Positions 33,365 to 41,045 of a stretch of 64,000 bases of DNA are shown piece after piece. The notes below the pieces were generated by a model, which was not told the DNA's origin, made no database searches, and saw nothing but the letters and a program-made list of their open reading frames with translations. How positions within the stretch are numbered: position 1 is the first letter of the stretch; each line of letters begins with the position of its first letter. This DNA comes from Herbiconiux flava (GTDB lineage: Bacteria > Actinomycetota > Actinomycetes > Actinomycetales > Microbacteriaceae). Position numbers and translations under genes: made by a program. The stretch is taken from positions 1,054,001 through 1,118,000 of the forward strand of contig NZ_JACCBM010000001.1 of NCBI RefSeq assembly GCF_013409865.1, given 5' to 3'.

Positions 33365-34354
33365 ATGGAGAGAACGACGAGCAGCTACACAGCAGGCCAC
33401 GAACCCGGTGGAGCCCTGCGCCGCTTCGAGAGCGCGGGCGCCGACCCGCGTGAGGCGGCGACCACCTATTCCGACGCGTACGGCGGCGGAAGTCTCCGCG
33501 TGCGCGCCGCGTCCGGCGACTTCGCCTACCGCTACGCCTACATCGGCGACGAGCGGGTGACCCTCCGCACCTCGGAGTGCTCGGGCGTCCTGAGCGGCGA
33601 CGTCCTGCACCTGCAGGAGTACGTCGTGGGCTGGTTCCGGCGCGGCGGCGGCACGCTCGACCTGCGCCCCGTCACCCGACGCGGCTCGGACACCTCCGAC
33701 CCGCTGCTGCTCCCCGCCGAGCGGCGCTTCAGCCTGGAGTTCGAGCCGCACCGGCAGAACCTCATCCACTTCGCGCCCGAGTTCCTCGAGAAGGTCGCGA
33801 CCGAGCAGCACGCCGGCCCGCTGCAGCCGATCTCGTTCGACTACGCCGCTCCCGCCGACCCCTCGATGCTCGACCGGTGGCGCACCGCCGTCGGTGAGGC
33901 GACGCAGGCGATCGCCCGGGTGGGCGCCGGCCCGCTGGTGCGACTCGCGGCCGAGCTCGACCTCGCGCGCGTGCTGCTGCGCCTGTTCCCGTGGCGGGCG
34001 TGGGACGTGCCGGAGAGCATCCGCACCCCCGCCGCCTGGCGCACCCGGGTCGCCCTGGACTACCTGCACCACCACGCGCACGACCCGATCGCACCGGCCG
34101 ACGCGGCCGAGGCGGCGGGGATCCACACCCGCACCCTGCAGCAGGCCACGCGCCGGCACTTCGGCATGTCGCCGTCGACGTACCTCAGGAACATCCGGCT
34201 CGACCGGGTGCACCGTGAGCTGACCGAACGCGATCCGGGTTCGGCGACCGTGGCCGAGATCGGGCGCGACTGGGGCTTCGGCAACCTCGGGCGCTTCGCG
34301 GCGTCGTACTCGGCGCGGTTCGGGGAGCGGCCGAAGGACACGCTGCGGCGGTAG
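33365..34354 (+). CDS. AraC-family transcriptional regulator
   Basis: A 329-residue AraC regulator, paralog of 7210-8166. The N-terminal domain has EPHRQNLIHFAPEFLEKV; the C-terminal DNA-binding part is IAPADAAEAAGIHTRTLQQATRRHFGMSPSTYLRNIRLDRVHRELTERDPGSATVAEIGRDWGFGNLGRFAASYSARFGERPKDTLRR. Aligning the paralogs favours the ATG at 33365; an in-frame GTG at 33302 is possible. It is divergent from the sigma gene, and no obvious target lies downstream. Ligand unknown. Confidence 0.85.
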   Translation: MERTTSSYTAGHEPGGALRRFESAGADPREAATTYSDAYGGGSLRVRAASGDFAYRYAYIGDERVTLRTSECSGVLSGDVLHLQEYVVGWFRRGGGTLDLRPVTRRGSDTSDPLLLPAERRFSLEFEPHRQNLIHFAPEFLEKVATEQHAGPLQPISFDYAAPADPSMLDRWRTAVGEATQAIARVGAGPLVRLAAELDLARVLLRLFPWRAWDVPESIRTPAAWRTRVALDYLHHHAHDPIAPADAAEAAGIHTRTLQQATRRHFGMSPSTYLRNIRLDRVHRELTERDPGSATVAEIGRDWGFGNLGRFAASYSARFGERPKDTLRR

Positions 34355-34417
34355 GCGAGCATCCGCTCGGGCTCGGCTGGTCTGCGCGGCCTCGGCGTCG
34401 CTCGCGCATCCGCTCGG

Positions 34418-34648
34418 CTACAGCTCGCGGCGCTCCTTGAGGCGCAGCCGCCGCGCCTGGAACGCCGAGAGGCCGCCGAGCAGCAGCAGGCCGATCGCCA
34501 GTGCCACCGCGACCTGCCAGAACTCGTTGCGGGTGAGCAGGTTGGCGAAGAGCACGATCAGGCAGCCGCCGTTCAGGCCGAGGGCGAGGTAGGACCACTG
34601 GGCCGAGGTCCAGCGCGGGCGGTCGGCGGGCGGGACGGGGCTCGGCAT
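34418..34648 (-). CDS. Small two-segment membrane protein
   Basis: A 76-residue protein: a short polar start with WTSAQW, two membrane segments (YLALGLNGGCLIVLFANLL, about 20-38, and FWQVAVALAIGLLLLGGLSAFQA, about 43-65) and a basic tail RRLRLKERREL. The charge distribution predicts both ends in the cytoplasm. The ATG at 34648 is the only nearby start. The frame stays open far upstream only because of GC bias. No family recognised; a single-gene unit convergent with the AraC gene. Confidence 0.65.
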   Translation of the reverse strand: MPSPVPPADRPRWTSAQWSYLALGLNGGCLIVLFANLLTRNEFWQVAVALAIGLLLLGGLSAFQARRLRLKERREL

Positions 34649-34728
34649 GCGTCCATTCAAGCAGAGCGGATGCGCGGGGCCCCGTGTGGGGGCGGTGGCG
34701 TGGTGGCGCGGGGGCTGCGCGGCGGCTC

Positions 34729-34734
34729 TAGAGT
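34729..34734 (+). promoter_or_regulatory. Leaderless -10 for the dehydrogenase-like gene
   Basis: TAGAGT ends six bases before the GTG at 34741, so transcription would begin at the start codon. No ribosome site is present. The -35 region is poor. Confidence 0.5.
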
Positions 34735-34740
34735 GGCCCC

Positions 34741-35757
34741 GTGAGCGAGAGGGCGGCCGGCGGGCGGATCGCGGTGCTGGGGCTGGGGCGGATGGGGCTG
34801 CCGGTGGCGGGGCGGCTGGCGTCGCGGATGCCTCCGGGTGCGGTGACCGGGTTCGACCCCGTGGCGAAGCGGCGGGCCGCGGCCTCGGCCGCCGGCCTGG
34901 ACGTGGCCGCGTCGGCCGAGGCGGCGGTGCGCGGAGCCGATGTGCTGGTGCTCGTGCTGCCCGGGTCGGCCGAGGTGGAGGAGTTCGTCGCGGGGGCGGA
35001 CGGCGCGAGCATCCTGAACCTGCTCGAGGCCGGCGCCACCGTGCTCGACCTGACCAGCACCGACCCGAGGGTGGCCGAACGCGCCGCCCACGCGATGGCG
35101 ACCGGCCGCCCGGGGCGGGCGGGCTCGGACGGCCGGGCGGGCGACATGGGCCGCCCGGGGCGGGTCGGCTGGGTGGGTGCGCCGATGGGCGGAGGCGTGG
35201 CCGGGGCCGGGAGCGGCGGGCTGACGCTCTACGTGGGCGGTGCCGCGGGCGACGTCGAGCGGGTGAGGCCGCTGCTCGACGCTCTCGCCGATCCGGCCGG
35301 GGGCGGGCGGGTCGAGCTAGCCGGCGCGGGGCCGGGTGACGGATGCACGGCGAAACTCCTGGTGAACGCCCTCTGGTTCGGCCAGGTCGCCGCGGCGGCG
35401 GAGGTGCTGCAGATCGGGCGCGAGCGCGGTCTCGACCCGTCGCGACTCGTCGGGCTGCTGGCGCGGAGCGCGGCCGGCGGCGCGGTGCTCGAGGGCTACG
35501 GGCAGGCGATCGTCGACGACGAACCGCTGGCGGTGTTCGGCCTCGACCGGGTCGTCGAGGAGCTCGAGATCGTGCGGGGGCTCGCCGCCGACGCCGGCAC
35601 CGACGCCCGGCTCGCGGATCTCGTCGCCCGCCTGCACCGGGAGGCGCTCGCCGAGTTCGGGCCCGTCGACGGGGAACTCCTGGTGGCACGGCTGATCGCG
35701 CGACGGTCCGGCAGATCCGGATCGCCGTCGCCCGATCGGGCGACCCGGGGGGATTGA
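34741..35757 (+). CDS. NAD(P)-dependent beta-hydroxyacid dehydrogenase-like protein
   Basis: A 338-residue member of the 3-hydroxyisobutyrate dehydrogenase family. Rossmann motif VLGLGRMGLPVAGRL (about residues 11-25), substrate loop GAPMGGGVAGAGSGGLTLYVGG, and the catalytic Lys in GDGCTAKLLVNALWFG (about 206). A 15-codon in-frame duplication rich in Gly/Arg (about 121-145) enlarges the loop before the substrate region and is unusual for the family. The start is a GTG at 34741 with leaderless promoter spacing. Substrate unknown. Confidence 0.83.
   Translation: MSERAAGGRIAVLGLGRMGLPVAGRLASRMPPGAVTGFDPVAKRRAAASAAGLDVAASAEAAVRGADVLVLVLPGSAEVEEFVAGADGASILNLLEAGATVLDLTSTDPRVAERAAHAMATGRPGRAGSDGRAGDMGRPGRVGWVGAPMGGGVAGAGSGGLTLYVGGAAGDVERVRPLLDALADPAGGGRVELAGAGPGDGCTAKLLVNALWFGQVAAAAEVLQIGRERGLDPSRLVGLLARSAAGGAVLEGYGQAIVDDEPLAVFGLDRVVEELEIVRGLAADAGTDARLADLVARLHREALAEFGPVDGELLVARLIARRSGRSGSPSPDRATRGD
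35104..35164 (+). repeat. In-frame 16-bp repeat with 45-bp period inside the dehydrogenase gene
   Basis: GGCCGCCCGGGGCGGG occurs at 35104-35119 and again at 35149-35164. The 45-bp period adds exactly 15 codons, with related GR-rich peptide (GRPGRAG and GRPGRVG) in both copies, so the reading frame is kept. Confidence 0.85.
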
Positions 35758-35863
35758 CAGCGGCCGCGATCTGAGCGGCTGGCGTTCCCGGCCGGGTGTG
35801 CTGCACAATCGCCTGGTCGGAGAACCCGCCCGACGCCCGATCGATTCTGGAGACGCATCCCCG

Positions 35864-36028
35864 ATGGTCACTCTCGGACTCACCAGCCCCACCGCGGCAT
35901 CCTCGTCCGCCGCACCCGCTTCCCTGGGCACGGCCCGGTGCGAGCACTGCGGCGACGTCGTCGAGCACGGCGGTTCGTTCTGCTCGGACGATCACGCGGC
36001 CGCCTGGCTGGAGACGCCGTTCAGCTGA
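35864..36028 (+). CDS. Small zinc-finger-like protein
   Basis: A 54-residue protein: an Ala/Ser/Thr-rich N-terminal half and a compact Cys/His module RCEHCGDVVEHGGSFCSDDHAAAWLE with spacing C-x2-C-x10-C-x3-H, plus a further His in the loop. This looks like a small treble-clef or zinc-ribbon unit of the kind CxxCG...FCS. The ATG at 35864 has GGAG 13 bases upstream, so the start is moderately supported. Function unknown; DNA, RNA or protein binding is possible. Confidence 0.6.
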   Translation: MVTLGLTSPTAASSSAAPASLGTARCEHCGDVVEHGGSFCSDDHAAAWLETPFS

Positions 36029-36139
36029 GGCCGCCCCTGACGTCCCGCTCGCGACCGGTGCTTGGCGGGCTGCGCCCTCCTGGGCCACACTGATCCCGAT
36101 GGCGTCGTCGACGTCATCGGGGGATCGAGGGGGAACAGG

Positions 36140-38134
36140 ATGACCGGTCGCGCGTTCCGGCGGACAGCAACCATCATGAGCGGGCTGGCCGTGTCGGCCG
36201 CGCTGGCGCTCGCCGCACCACTGGGGGCCGCCGCGGCTGCGCCCGCCGCGCTCCCTGCGCCCGCCGTCGGATCGTCGGTCGCCGACGCCCCGACCCCGAC
36301 GGTCGACCGGTTCGGCGGCGCCGACCGCACGGCCACCGCCGTCGCGATCTCGAAGCAGGCCTACCCGGGCACCGCCCCCGTCGTCTACGTCGTCACCGGC
36401 ACCGGGTACGCGGATGCGCTCTCCGCCGGTCCCGCCGCGGCCGTGCAGGGCGGCCCGCTGCTGCTCACTGCGGGAGCCACCCTCCCGCAGTCCGTCGCCG
36501 ACGAGATCACCCGGCTCCACCCGGAGCGCATCGTCGTGGTCGGTGGCCCCGCCGCGGTCGGCCGCGCGGTCATCTCCGCCCTCACCCCGCTGGCGGCCGA
36601 GGTCGAGCGCGTCGCCGGGGACACCCGCTTCGCGACCTCCCGCGCGGTCGCCGACTACGCCTTCGGCGAGGGTGCCGCCGAGGCCTACGTCGCCACCGGC
36701 CGAGACTTCCCCGACGCGCTCACCGCGGGTGCCGCCGCCGGCTTCCACGACGCCCCGGTGCTGCTGGTCGACGGCCTGGCGTCGGTGCTCGATGCCCCGA
36801 CCCGCGATCTCGTGACGCGACTCGGTGTCGACGGCTTCGTCGTGGCAGGCGGGCCCGCATCCGTCACCCCGGCCCTCGAGGAGGACCTCGAGGCCATCGC
36901 GCCCACCACCCGCCTCGGCGGCGCCGACCGCTTCGAGACCTCGACCGCCGTGAACCTCGACGGCTTCGCCGCCGCGGAGCGCGCGTTCCTCGTGACGGGC
37001 ACCGACTTCCCGGATGCGCTGGCCGGCTCGGCTGTCGCGGGCAGCGTCGGCGCGCCGCTCTATGCGGTGCGGCCCGACTGCGTGCCCGAGTCGACCCTCG
37101 CCGCCCTGCGGCAGCAGGGAGTCACCCGGGTGACCCTGCTCGGTGGCCCGAACGCCCTCGGTGTCGGCGTCGAGGCGCTCGCCGGCTGCGGCGCGGAGCC
37201 CCAACAGGCGCCCGTGCGCGTGCCGGTCGCGTGCGACGCAGTGTTGCCGGAGGGCACGGCCGAGGCGCTCGGGGGGTCTGCGCTCGACCCGGTCGCCCTC
37301 GCCGGGAACCACCCGCTCGACTTCGCCGACGCCCGGGCCGGCGCGCTCACGTGCAGCTTCAGCGGCCCCGACGTGCCGGCGGGGAGCTACCGTGCCGGCG
37401 CGTACCTGACCATCGTTCCCGACGTCACCGACGAGGACTACGAGTGGACGGCGAACGGCGAGACCTTCGGCGGCAGCCCGGCCATCCCGGGCGGCGGCCC
37501 CGAGTCGAAGGAGTTCTGCACGGTCGGCGGCACCTTCCCGATCTGCGGTCTGGTCGACCATGTCGCCGGCTACGGCGTGCGCCTCTCGGTGTCGCCCGCC
37601 TCGGGCGCGATCACACCCGAGCTGGTCGCGGCCGCCCGCAGCGCGTTCGCGAGGGCGACCGCCGCGGTGGCCGCGGGCGGGGAGCCGGGCCCGCTCTGGC
37701 ACCCGGCGGGCGCCGACCTCGCGGGTGCGTCGAGCTGTGACGAGCTGATCCCCCTCGACCGGCTGGCGGGCATCGTCGGCGATGCGACGGTGAACGTCTA
37801 CCGCAGCTACGAGGGCGAGTACGCGCTGGCGAGCTTCCGCAGCAACCGGCAGGTGGGCGGCTTCGGCTGCGGCTGGGCCGGGGACGTGGCGCCGATCCTC
37901 TCGGCCGCGGTGCTGCCGGGCGGCGCCGGCTACTTCCCCGAGTCGACGCCGGTCGGCGGAGGCACCTGGGCGCCGGCCACCGGCTACCCGGGCGAGGCCT
38001 ACGTCTCCTCCTCGGGCGACCAGGTCGCGGTACTGCTCGACAACGCGTGGTTCTCCCTCCGCGTCACGCCGGGGCAGGAGGCGCTGCTGCCGCAGTTCGC
38101 GGCGGCGGTCGTCGACACGGTGACGGCCGACTGA
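36140..38134 (+). CDS. CWB2 cell-wall-binding protein with duplicated C-terminal domain
   Basis: A 664-residue secreted protein: signal peptide to about residue 34, then three CWB2 repeats (about 50-345; VDRFGGADRTATAVAIS, YADALSAGPAAA, FPDALTAGAAAG, FPDALAGSAVAG). Residues about 370-664 appear to be two tandem copies of a Cys-containing domain: one begins VACDAVLPEGTAEALGG, the other SSCDELIPLDRLAGIVGD. Both openings recall DUF3558-like lipoprotein domains. The ATG at 36140 has a purine-rich leader and a proper signal peptide; ATGs further upstream do not. The role is probably in sensing or modifying the cell wall. Confidence 0.83.
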   Translation: MTGRAFRRTATIMSGLAVSAALALAAPLGAAAAAPAALPAPAVGSSVADAPTPTVDRFGGADRTATAVAISKQAYPGTAPVVYVVTGTGYADALSAGPAAAVQGGPLLLTAGATLPQSVADEITRLHPERIVVVGGPAAVGRAVISALTPLAAEVERVAGDTRFATSRAVADYAFGEGAAEAYVATGRDFPDALTAGAAAGFHDAPVLLVDGLASVLDAPTRDLVTRLGVDGFVVAGGPASVTPALEEDLEAIAPTTRLGGADRFETSTAVNLDGFAAAERAFLVTGTDFPDALAGSAVAGSVGAPLYAVRPDCVPESTLAALRQQGVTRVTLLGGPNALGVGVEALAGCGAEPQQAPVRVPVACDAVLPEGTAEALGGSALDPVALAGNHPLDFADARAGALTCSFSGPDVPAGSYRAGAYLTIVPDVTDEDYEWTANGETFGGSPAIPGGGPESKEFCTVGGTFPICGLVDHVAGYGVRLSVSPASGAITPELVAAARSAFARATAAVAAGGEPGPLWHPAGADLAGASSCDELIPLDRLAGIVGDATVNVYRSYEGEYALASFRSNRQVGGFGCGWAGDVAPILSAAVLPGGAGYFPESTPVGGGTWAPATGYPGEAYVSSSGDQVAVLLDNAWFSLRVTPGQEALLPQFAAAVVDTVTAD

Positions 38135-38160
38135 CCGGGGTGCGGGGCCGACGCCGACGG

Positions 38161-38178
38161 CGGGAGCCTAGACTCCCG
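38161..38178 (+). promoter_or_regulatory. Leaderless promoter within a short dyad
   Basis: TAGACT (38169-38174) ends six bases before the ATG at 38181. It lies inside the inverted repeat CGGGAG-cctaga-CTCCCG (38161-38178), so a regulator bound there would cover the -10. Confidence 0.5.
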
Positions 38179-38180
38179 CC

Positions 38181-39122
38181 ATGACGACCGTCGACGACCT
38201 GGCCGAGTACGACGCCTTCGGCCCCTGGATCGACGAGGTGCGCAGCCCGTCGGAGGTGCCACGGCTCTTCCGCGCGCATCCGCTCGACCTCGGGGCCGCG
38301 TCGCTCGTGCTCAAGGTGCCGCGCAACATCGTGCGCCGCGACGCGAACCCCGCGATGCACCTCTACGACGCCCTGCTGGCGCTCGACCCCGAGGGCCTCG
38401 TCGTGCTCACCCGCACCGACGACGCCTTCTCCGCCCGCCGTGTGCCCCTCGCCTCGATCGTCGCCCTGCAGAACGATTCCCTGCTGCTCGACGCCCGCTT
38501 CACCGTGCACACCACCGACGGCGACCCCCTCGTCGTGCCCTACAACGGCTCGGCCCGCGAGAGCATCGACCGCCTGATCACGCGGATGCGTGGCCTGCTG
38601 ACCCCCGCGGCATCACGCCCGCCCGCCCAAGCGCCCGGGGGCTCGCCCACCCCGACGCCGGCGGCCCCGCCTGCCCCGCCGGCGGGCACGCCCGCCGCTA
38701 CCGGTGTCCGCCTCCCCGACCACCCGCGTGACGCCGGGCTCGTGGCGGCCTACGCCGACTTCGCGGCGGGGGAGCCCGAGATCACCCTGCTCGCGGCCCA
38801 CCCCACGCTCCGCCTCCGCCCCGCCGGCGGCGCGCTCACCCGAGCCCTGCACGCCGTGCGCCCCATGACGCTGCACGGCGCCGTCGTCGCCGCGACCCCC
38901 GGCGAGCTGCACGTGCTCCACCGCCGTGAGTGGCTCGCGCGCGGCAGCCAGGCCGACATCTCCGACGCCCACACGCTGGTCGTGCGGCGACCGGATGCGC
39001 GGCCGGCCTCGCACGCGCATCCGCTCTACCCCGACGCCGTCGTGGTTACCCTCCCCACGGGCGGAGCCCCCCTCGAGCTCGTGCTCGACGCGGACACGGC
39101 GGCGGCCCTGCTCGCTCACTGA
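38181..39122 (+). CDS. Hypothetical protein with PH-like N-terminal domain
   Basis: A 313-residue soluble protein in three parts: an N-terminal beta-rich domain (about 1-140, with VLKVPRNIVRRD, EGLVVLTRTDDAFSARRVPLASIVALQNDSLLLDARFTVHTTDGDPLVVPYN) resembling a PH-like module; a Pro/Ala/Thr linker (150-172); and a C-terminal domain (about 175-313) with DAGLVAAYADFAAGEPEITLLAAH and a second strand set. No signal peptide or membrane segment, no catalytic motif. Family not recognised with certainty. Confidence 0.7.
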   Translation: MTTVDDLAEYDAFGPWIDEVRSPSEVPRLFRAHPLDLGAASLVLKVPRNIVRRDANPAMHLYDALLALDPEGLVVLTRTDDAFSARRVPLASIVALQNDSLLLDARFTVHTTDGDPLVVPYNGSARESIDRLITRMRGLLTPAASRPPAQAPGGSPTPTPAAPPAPPAGTPAATGVRLPDHPRDAGLVAAYADFAAGEPEITLLAAHPTLRLRPAGGALTRALHAVRPMTLHGAVVAATPGELHVLHRREWLARGSQADISDAHTLVVRRPDARPASHAHPLYPDAVVVTLPTGGAPLELVLDADTAAALLAH

Positions 39123-39184
39123 CGCCCGGGGAGCAGCGGCGGGCGGCTCCGCACCGGCGAGCATCCGCGGCTGAGGCCGGCCTG

Positions 39185-39237
39185 TTGACATCTCCCGGCG
39201 GCTCTCTTATGCTCGGCCTATCTGGTAGCGCTACCAG
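39185..39237 (+). promoter_or_regulatory. CUT1 operon promoter with LacI operator
   Basis: TTGACA (39185-39190), 17 bases, TATGCT (39208-39213): the best sigma-70-type promoter in the window. Immediately after the -10 lies CTGGTAGCGCTACCAG (39222-39237), a perfect 16-bp palindrome with the central CG typical of LacI-family operators. The core TAGCGCTA recurs in front of the lacI gene at 44502. Confidence 0.85.
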
Positions 39238-39265
39238 AATGGAATGACTCGACGAGGAGACCCCG

Positions 39266-40159
39266 ATGCACCGAGAGAAGCGCAGGCGCGCCAAGCTCAC
39301 CGGCTGGTGGTTCTTCGGCCCCTTCGCGCTCGTCTTCATCGCCACGGTGATCGTGCCGCTGGCGTACGCGCTCGGGCTCAGCGGGTTCCAGGACAAGTTC
39401 ATCGGCGGCCTGCAGTTCACCGGTCTCGGCAACTACGTGAAGGTGCTCACCGACCCGGCGCTGGTCGCCGGTCTGGGGCGGGTGATCCTGTTCATGGCGA
39501 TCCAGGTGCCGATCATCCTGCTGCTGGCGCTGCTCACCTCGATCGCGATCGACAGCGGCAAGCTGCACTTCAGCGGCCTGTTCCGGATCGGGATCTTCAT
39601 CCCGTACGCCATCCCGACCGTGGTCGCGGCCCTCATGTGGGGCTATCTCTACGGCGACCAGTTCGGGCTCGTCGGTCAGTTCTTCACGGGCCTCGGCCTT
39701 CCGGCACCCGACCTCCTCTCGAAGGACCTGGCGATCCCGTCGATGGCGAACATCTCGATCTGGCAGTTCACCGGGTACAACATGCTGATCTTCTACGCGG
39801 GGCTGCAGAGCATCCCGCGCGAGCTCTACGAGGCGGCGGCGATCGACGGGGCCGGCGAGTTCCGCAAGGCCTGGAGCATCAAGCTGCCGGCGCTGATGCC
39901 GTCGGTGCTGCTCGCCCTGTTCTTCTCGGTGATCGGGGGCATCCAGCTCTTCACCGAGCCGAGCATCCTGCAAGTGCTGGCGCCGACCACGATCAGCAAC
40001 GACTACACGCCGGCCCTCTACATGTACAACCTCGCCGTGAAGAGCGGCCAGTTCGAGTACGCCGCGGCGGTGGCCGTGTTCATGGGGCTGGTCACCATCG
40101 CCGGCGTCCTCATCGTGCAGATCGTTCTGGCACGCCGAAGCAGGAAGGCCCTCGCATGA
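39266..40159 (+). CDS. CUT1 sugar ABC transporter permease 1
   Basis: A 297-residue MalF/UgpA-type permease with six membrane segments and the EAA loop YEAAAIDGAGEFRKAWSIKLPAL (about residues 190-212). It follows the LacI-controlled promoter and overlaps permease 2 by 4 bp. As with the other CUT1 importers in this window there is no ATPase gene, so a shared MsiK-like ATPase is expected elsewhere. The operon order here is permease, permease, binding protein, reductase. Confidence 0.9.
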   Translation: MHREKRRRAKLTGWWFFGPFALVFIATVIVPLAYALGLSGFQDKFIGGLQFTGLGNYVKVLTDPALVAGLGRVILFMAIQVPIILLLALLTSIAIDSGKLHFSGLFRIGIFIPYAIPTVVAALMWGYLYGDQFGLVGQFFTGLGLPAPDLLSKDLAIPSMANISIWQFTGYNMLIFYAGLQSIPRELYEAAAIDGAGEFRKAWSIKLPALMPSVLLALFFSVIGGIQLFTEPSILQVLAPTTISNDYTPALYMYNLAVKSGQFEYAAAVAVFMGLVTIAGVLIVQIVLARRSRKALA

Positions 40160-41022
40160 AGACCGCCACGACGAAGAAGTCCTTCCTCCTGACGGCCGTG
40201 ATGACCGTCGCCCTGGTGTACTACCTCCTGCCCCTCGTCTGGCTCGTGATCAACTCGACGAAGAGTCAGGGCGACCTGTTCAGCACGCCCGGCCTGGCCT
40301 TCGGCAACTCGTTCGACCTGTTCGCGAACATCGACCGGCTGTTCGCCTACGAGGGCGGCATCTACGGGAGCTGGCTCGCCAACACCCTGTTGTACGCGGC
40401 GGCGGGGGCCCTCGGCTCGGCCATCCTGTGCTCGCTCGGCGGCTACGCGCTCGCCCACTTCGCCTTCCCGGGCAAGAAGGCGGCGTTCGCCATCATCGTC
40501 GGCGCCGTGATGGTGCCGGGGTCGGTGCTGGCGTTGCCGATCTTCTTGCTGTGCAGCCAGGTCGGCATCACGAACACGGCGCTGGCGGTCATCCTGCCCT
40601 CGCTCGCGAACCCGTTCGCGCTCTACCTGATGGCCATCTTCGCGGCGCAGTCGGTGCCGCCCGAGCTGCTCGAGGCAGCGCGGATGGACGGGGCGGGCGA
40701 GCTGCGCATATTCTTCTCGATCGCGCTGCGGCTGATCGCGCCGGGGCTGGTGACTGTGACGCTGTTCCAGATCACGGCGGCGTGGAACAACTACTTCCTC
40801 CCGCTGATCGTGCTGAACGACTCCGGCCTGTTCCCGCTCGGTGTCGGGCTGGCGCAGCTCAACGCTCGGGCCACCCAGAACGACAGCGCGCTGAATGCCG
40901 CTGGCCTGTACCCGACGGTGCTGGTCGGGTCGCTGATCGCCATCATCCCGCTCGTCCTCGCTTTCCTCCTCCTCCAGAGGTTCTGGCGCTCCGGCCTGGC
41001 CGCCGGCGCCGTGAAGCTCTGA
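40156..41022 (+). CDS. CUT1 sugar ABC transporter permease 2
   Basis: A 288-residue MalG-type permease, six membrane segments, EAA loop LEAARMDGAGELRIFFSIALRLIAPG (about residues 175-200) and the usual C-terminus FWRSGLAAGAVKL. The ATG at 40156 sits on the stop of permease 1 (ATGA). It pairs with permease 1 to form the pore. Confidence 0.9.
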   Translation: MKTATTKKSFLLTAVMTVALVYYLLPLVWLVINSTKSQGDLFSTPGLAFGNSFDLFANIDRLFAYEGGIYGSWLANTLLYAAAGALGSAILCSLGGYALAHFAFPGKKAAFAIIVGAVMVPGSVLALPIFLLCSQVGITNTALAVILPSLANPFALYLMAIFAAQSVPPELLEAARMDGAGELRIFFSIALRLIAPGLVTVTLFQITAAWNNYFLPLIVLNDSGLFPLGVGLAQLNARATQNDSALNAAGLYPTVLVGSLIAIIPLVLAFLLLQRFWRSGLAAGAVKL

Positions 41023-41045
41023 CCCACCCCCGAAGAAAGGCAACA

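Noticed and set aside
34359..34417. Repeated GCATCCGCTCGG motif between convergent genes
   Set aside because: Two short copies only, in line with the genome's frequent GCATCCG word; no hairpin or site could be supported.
34418..37702. Minus-strand open frame of about 1,090 codons across several genes
   Set aside because: Composition is low-complexity Arg/Gly/Ala/Pro typical of GC-rich antisense; it crosses the well-supported dehydrogenase and CWB2 genes. Only its last 76 codons (34648-34418) form a credible membrane protein.
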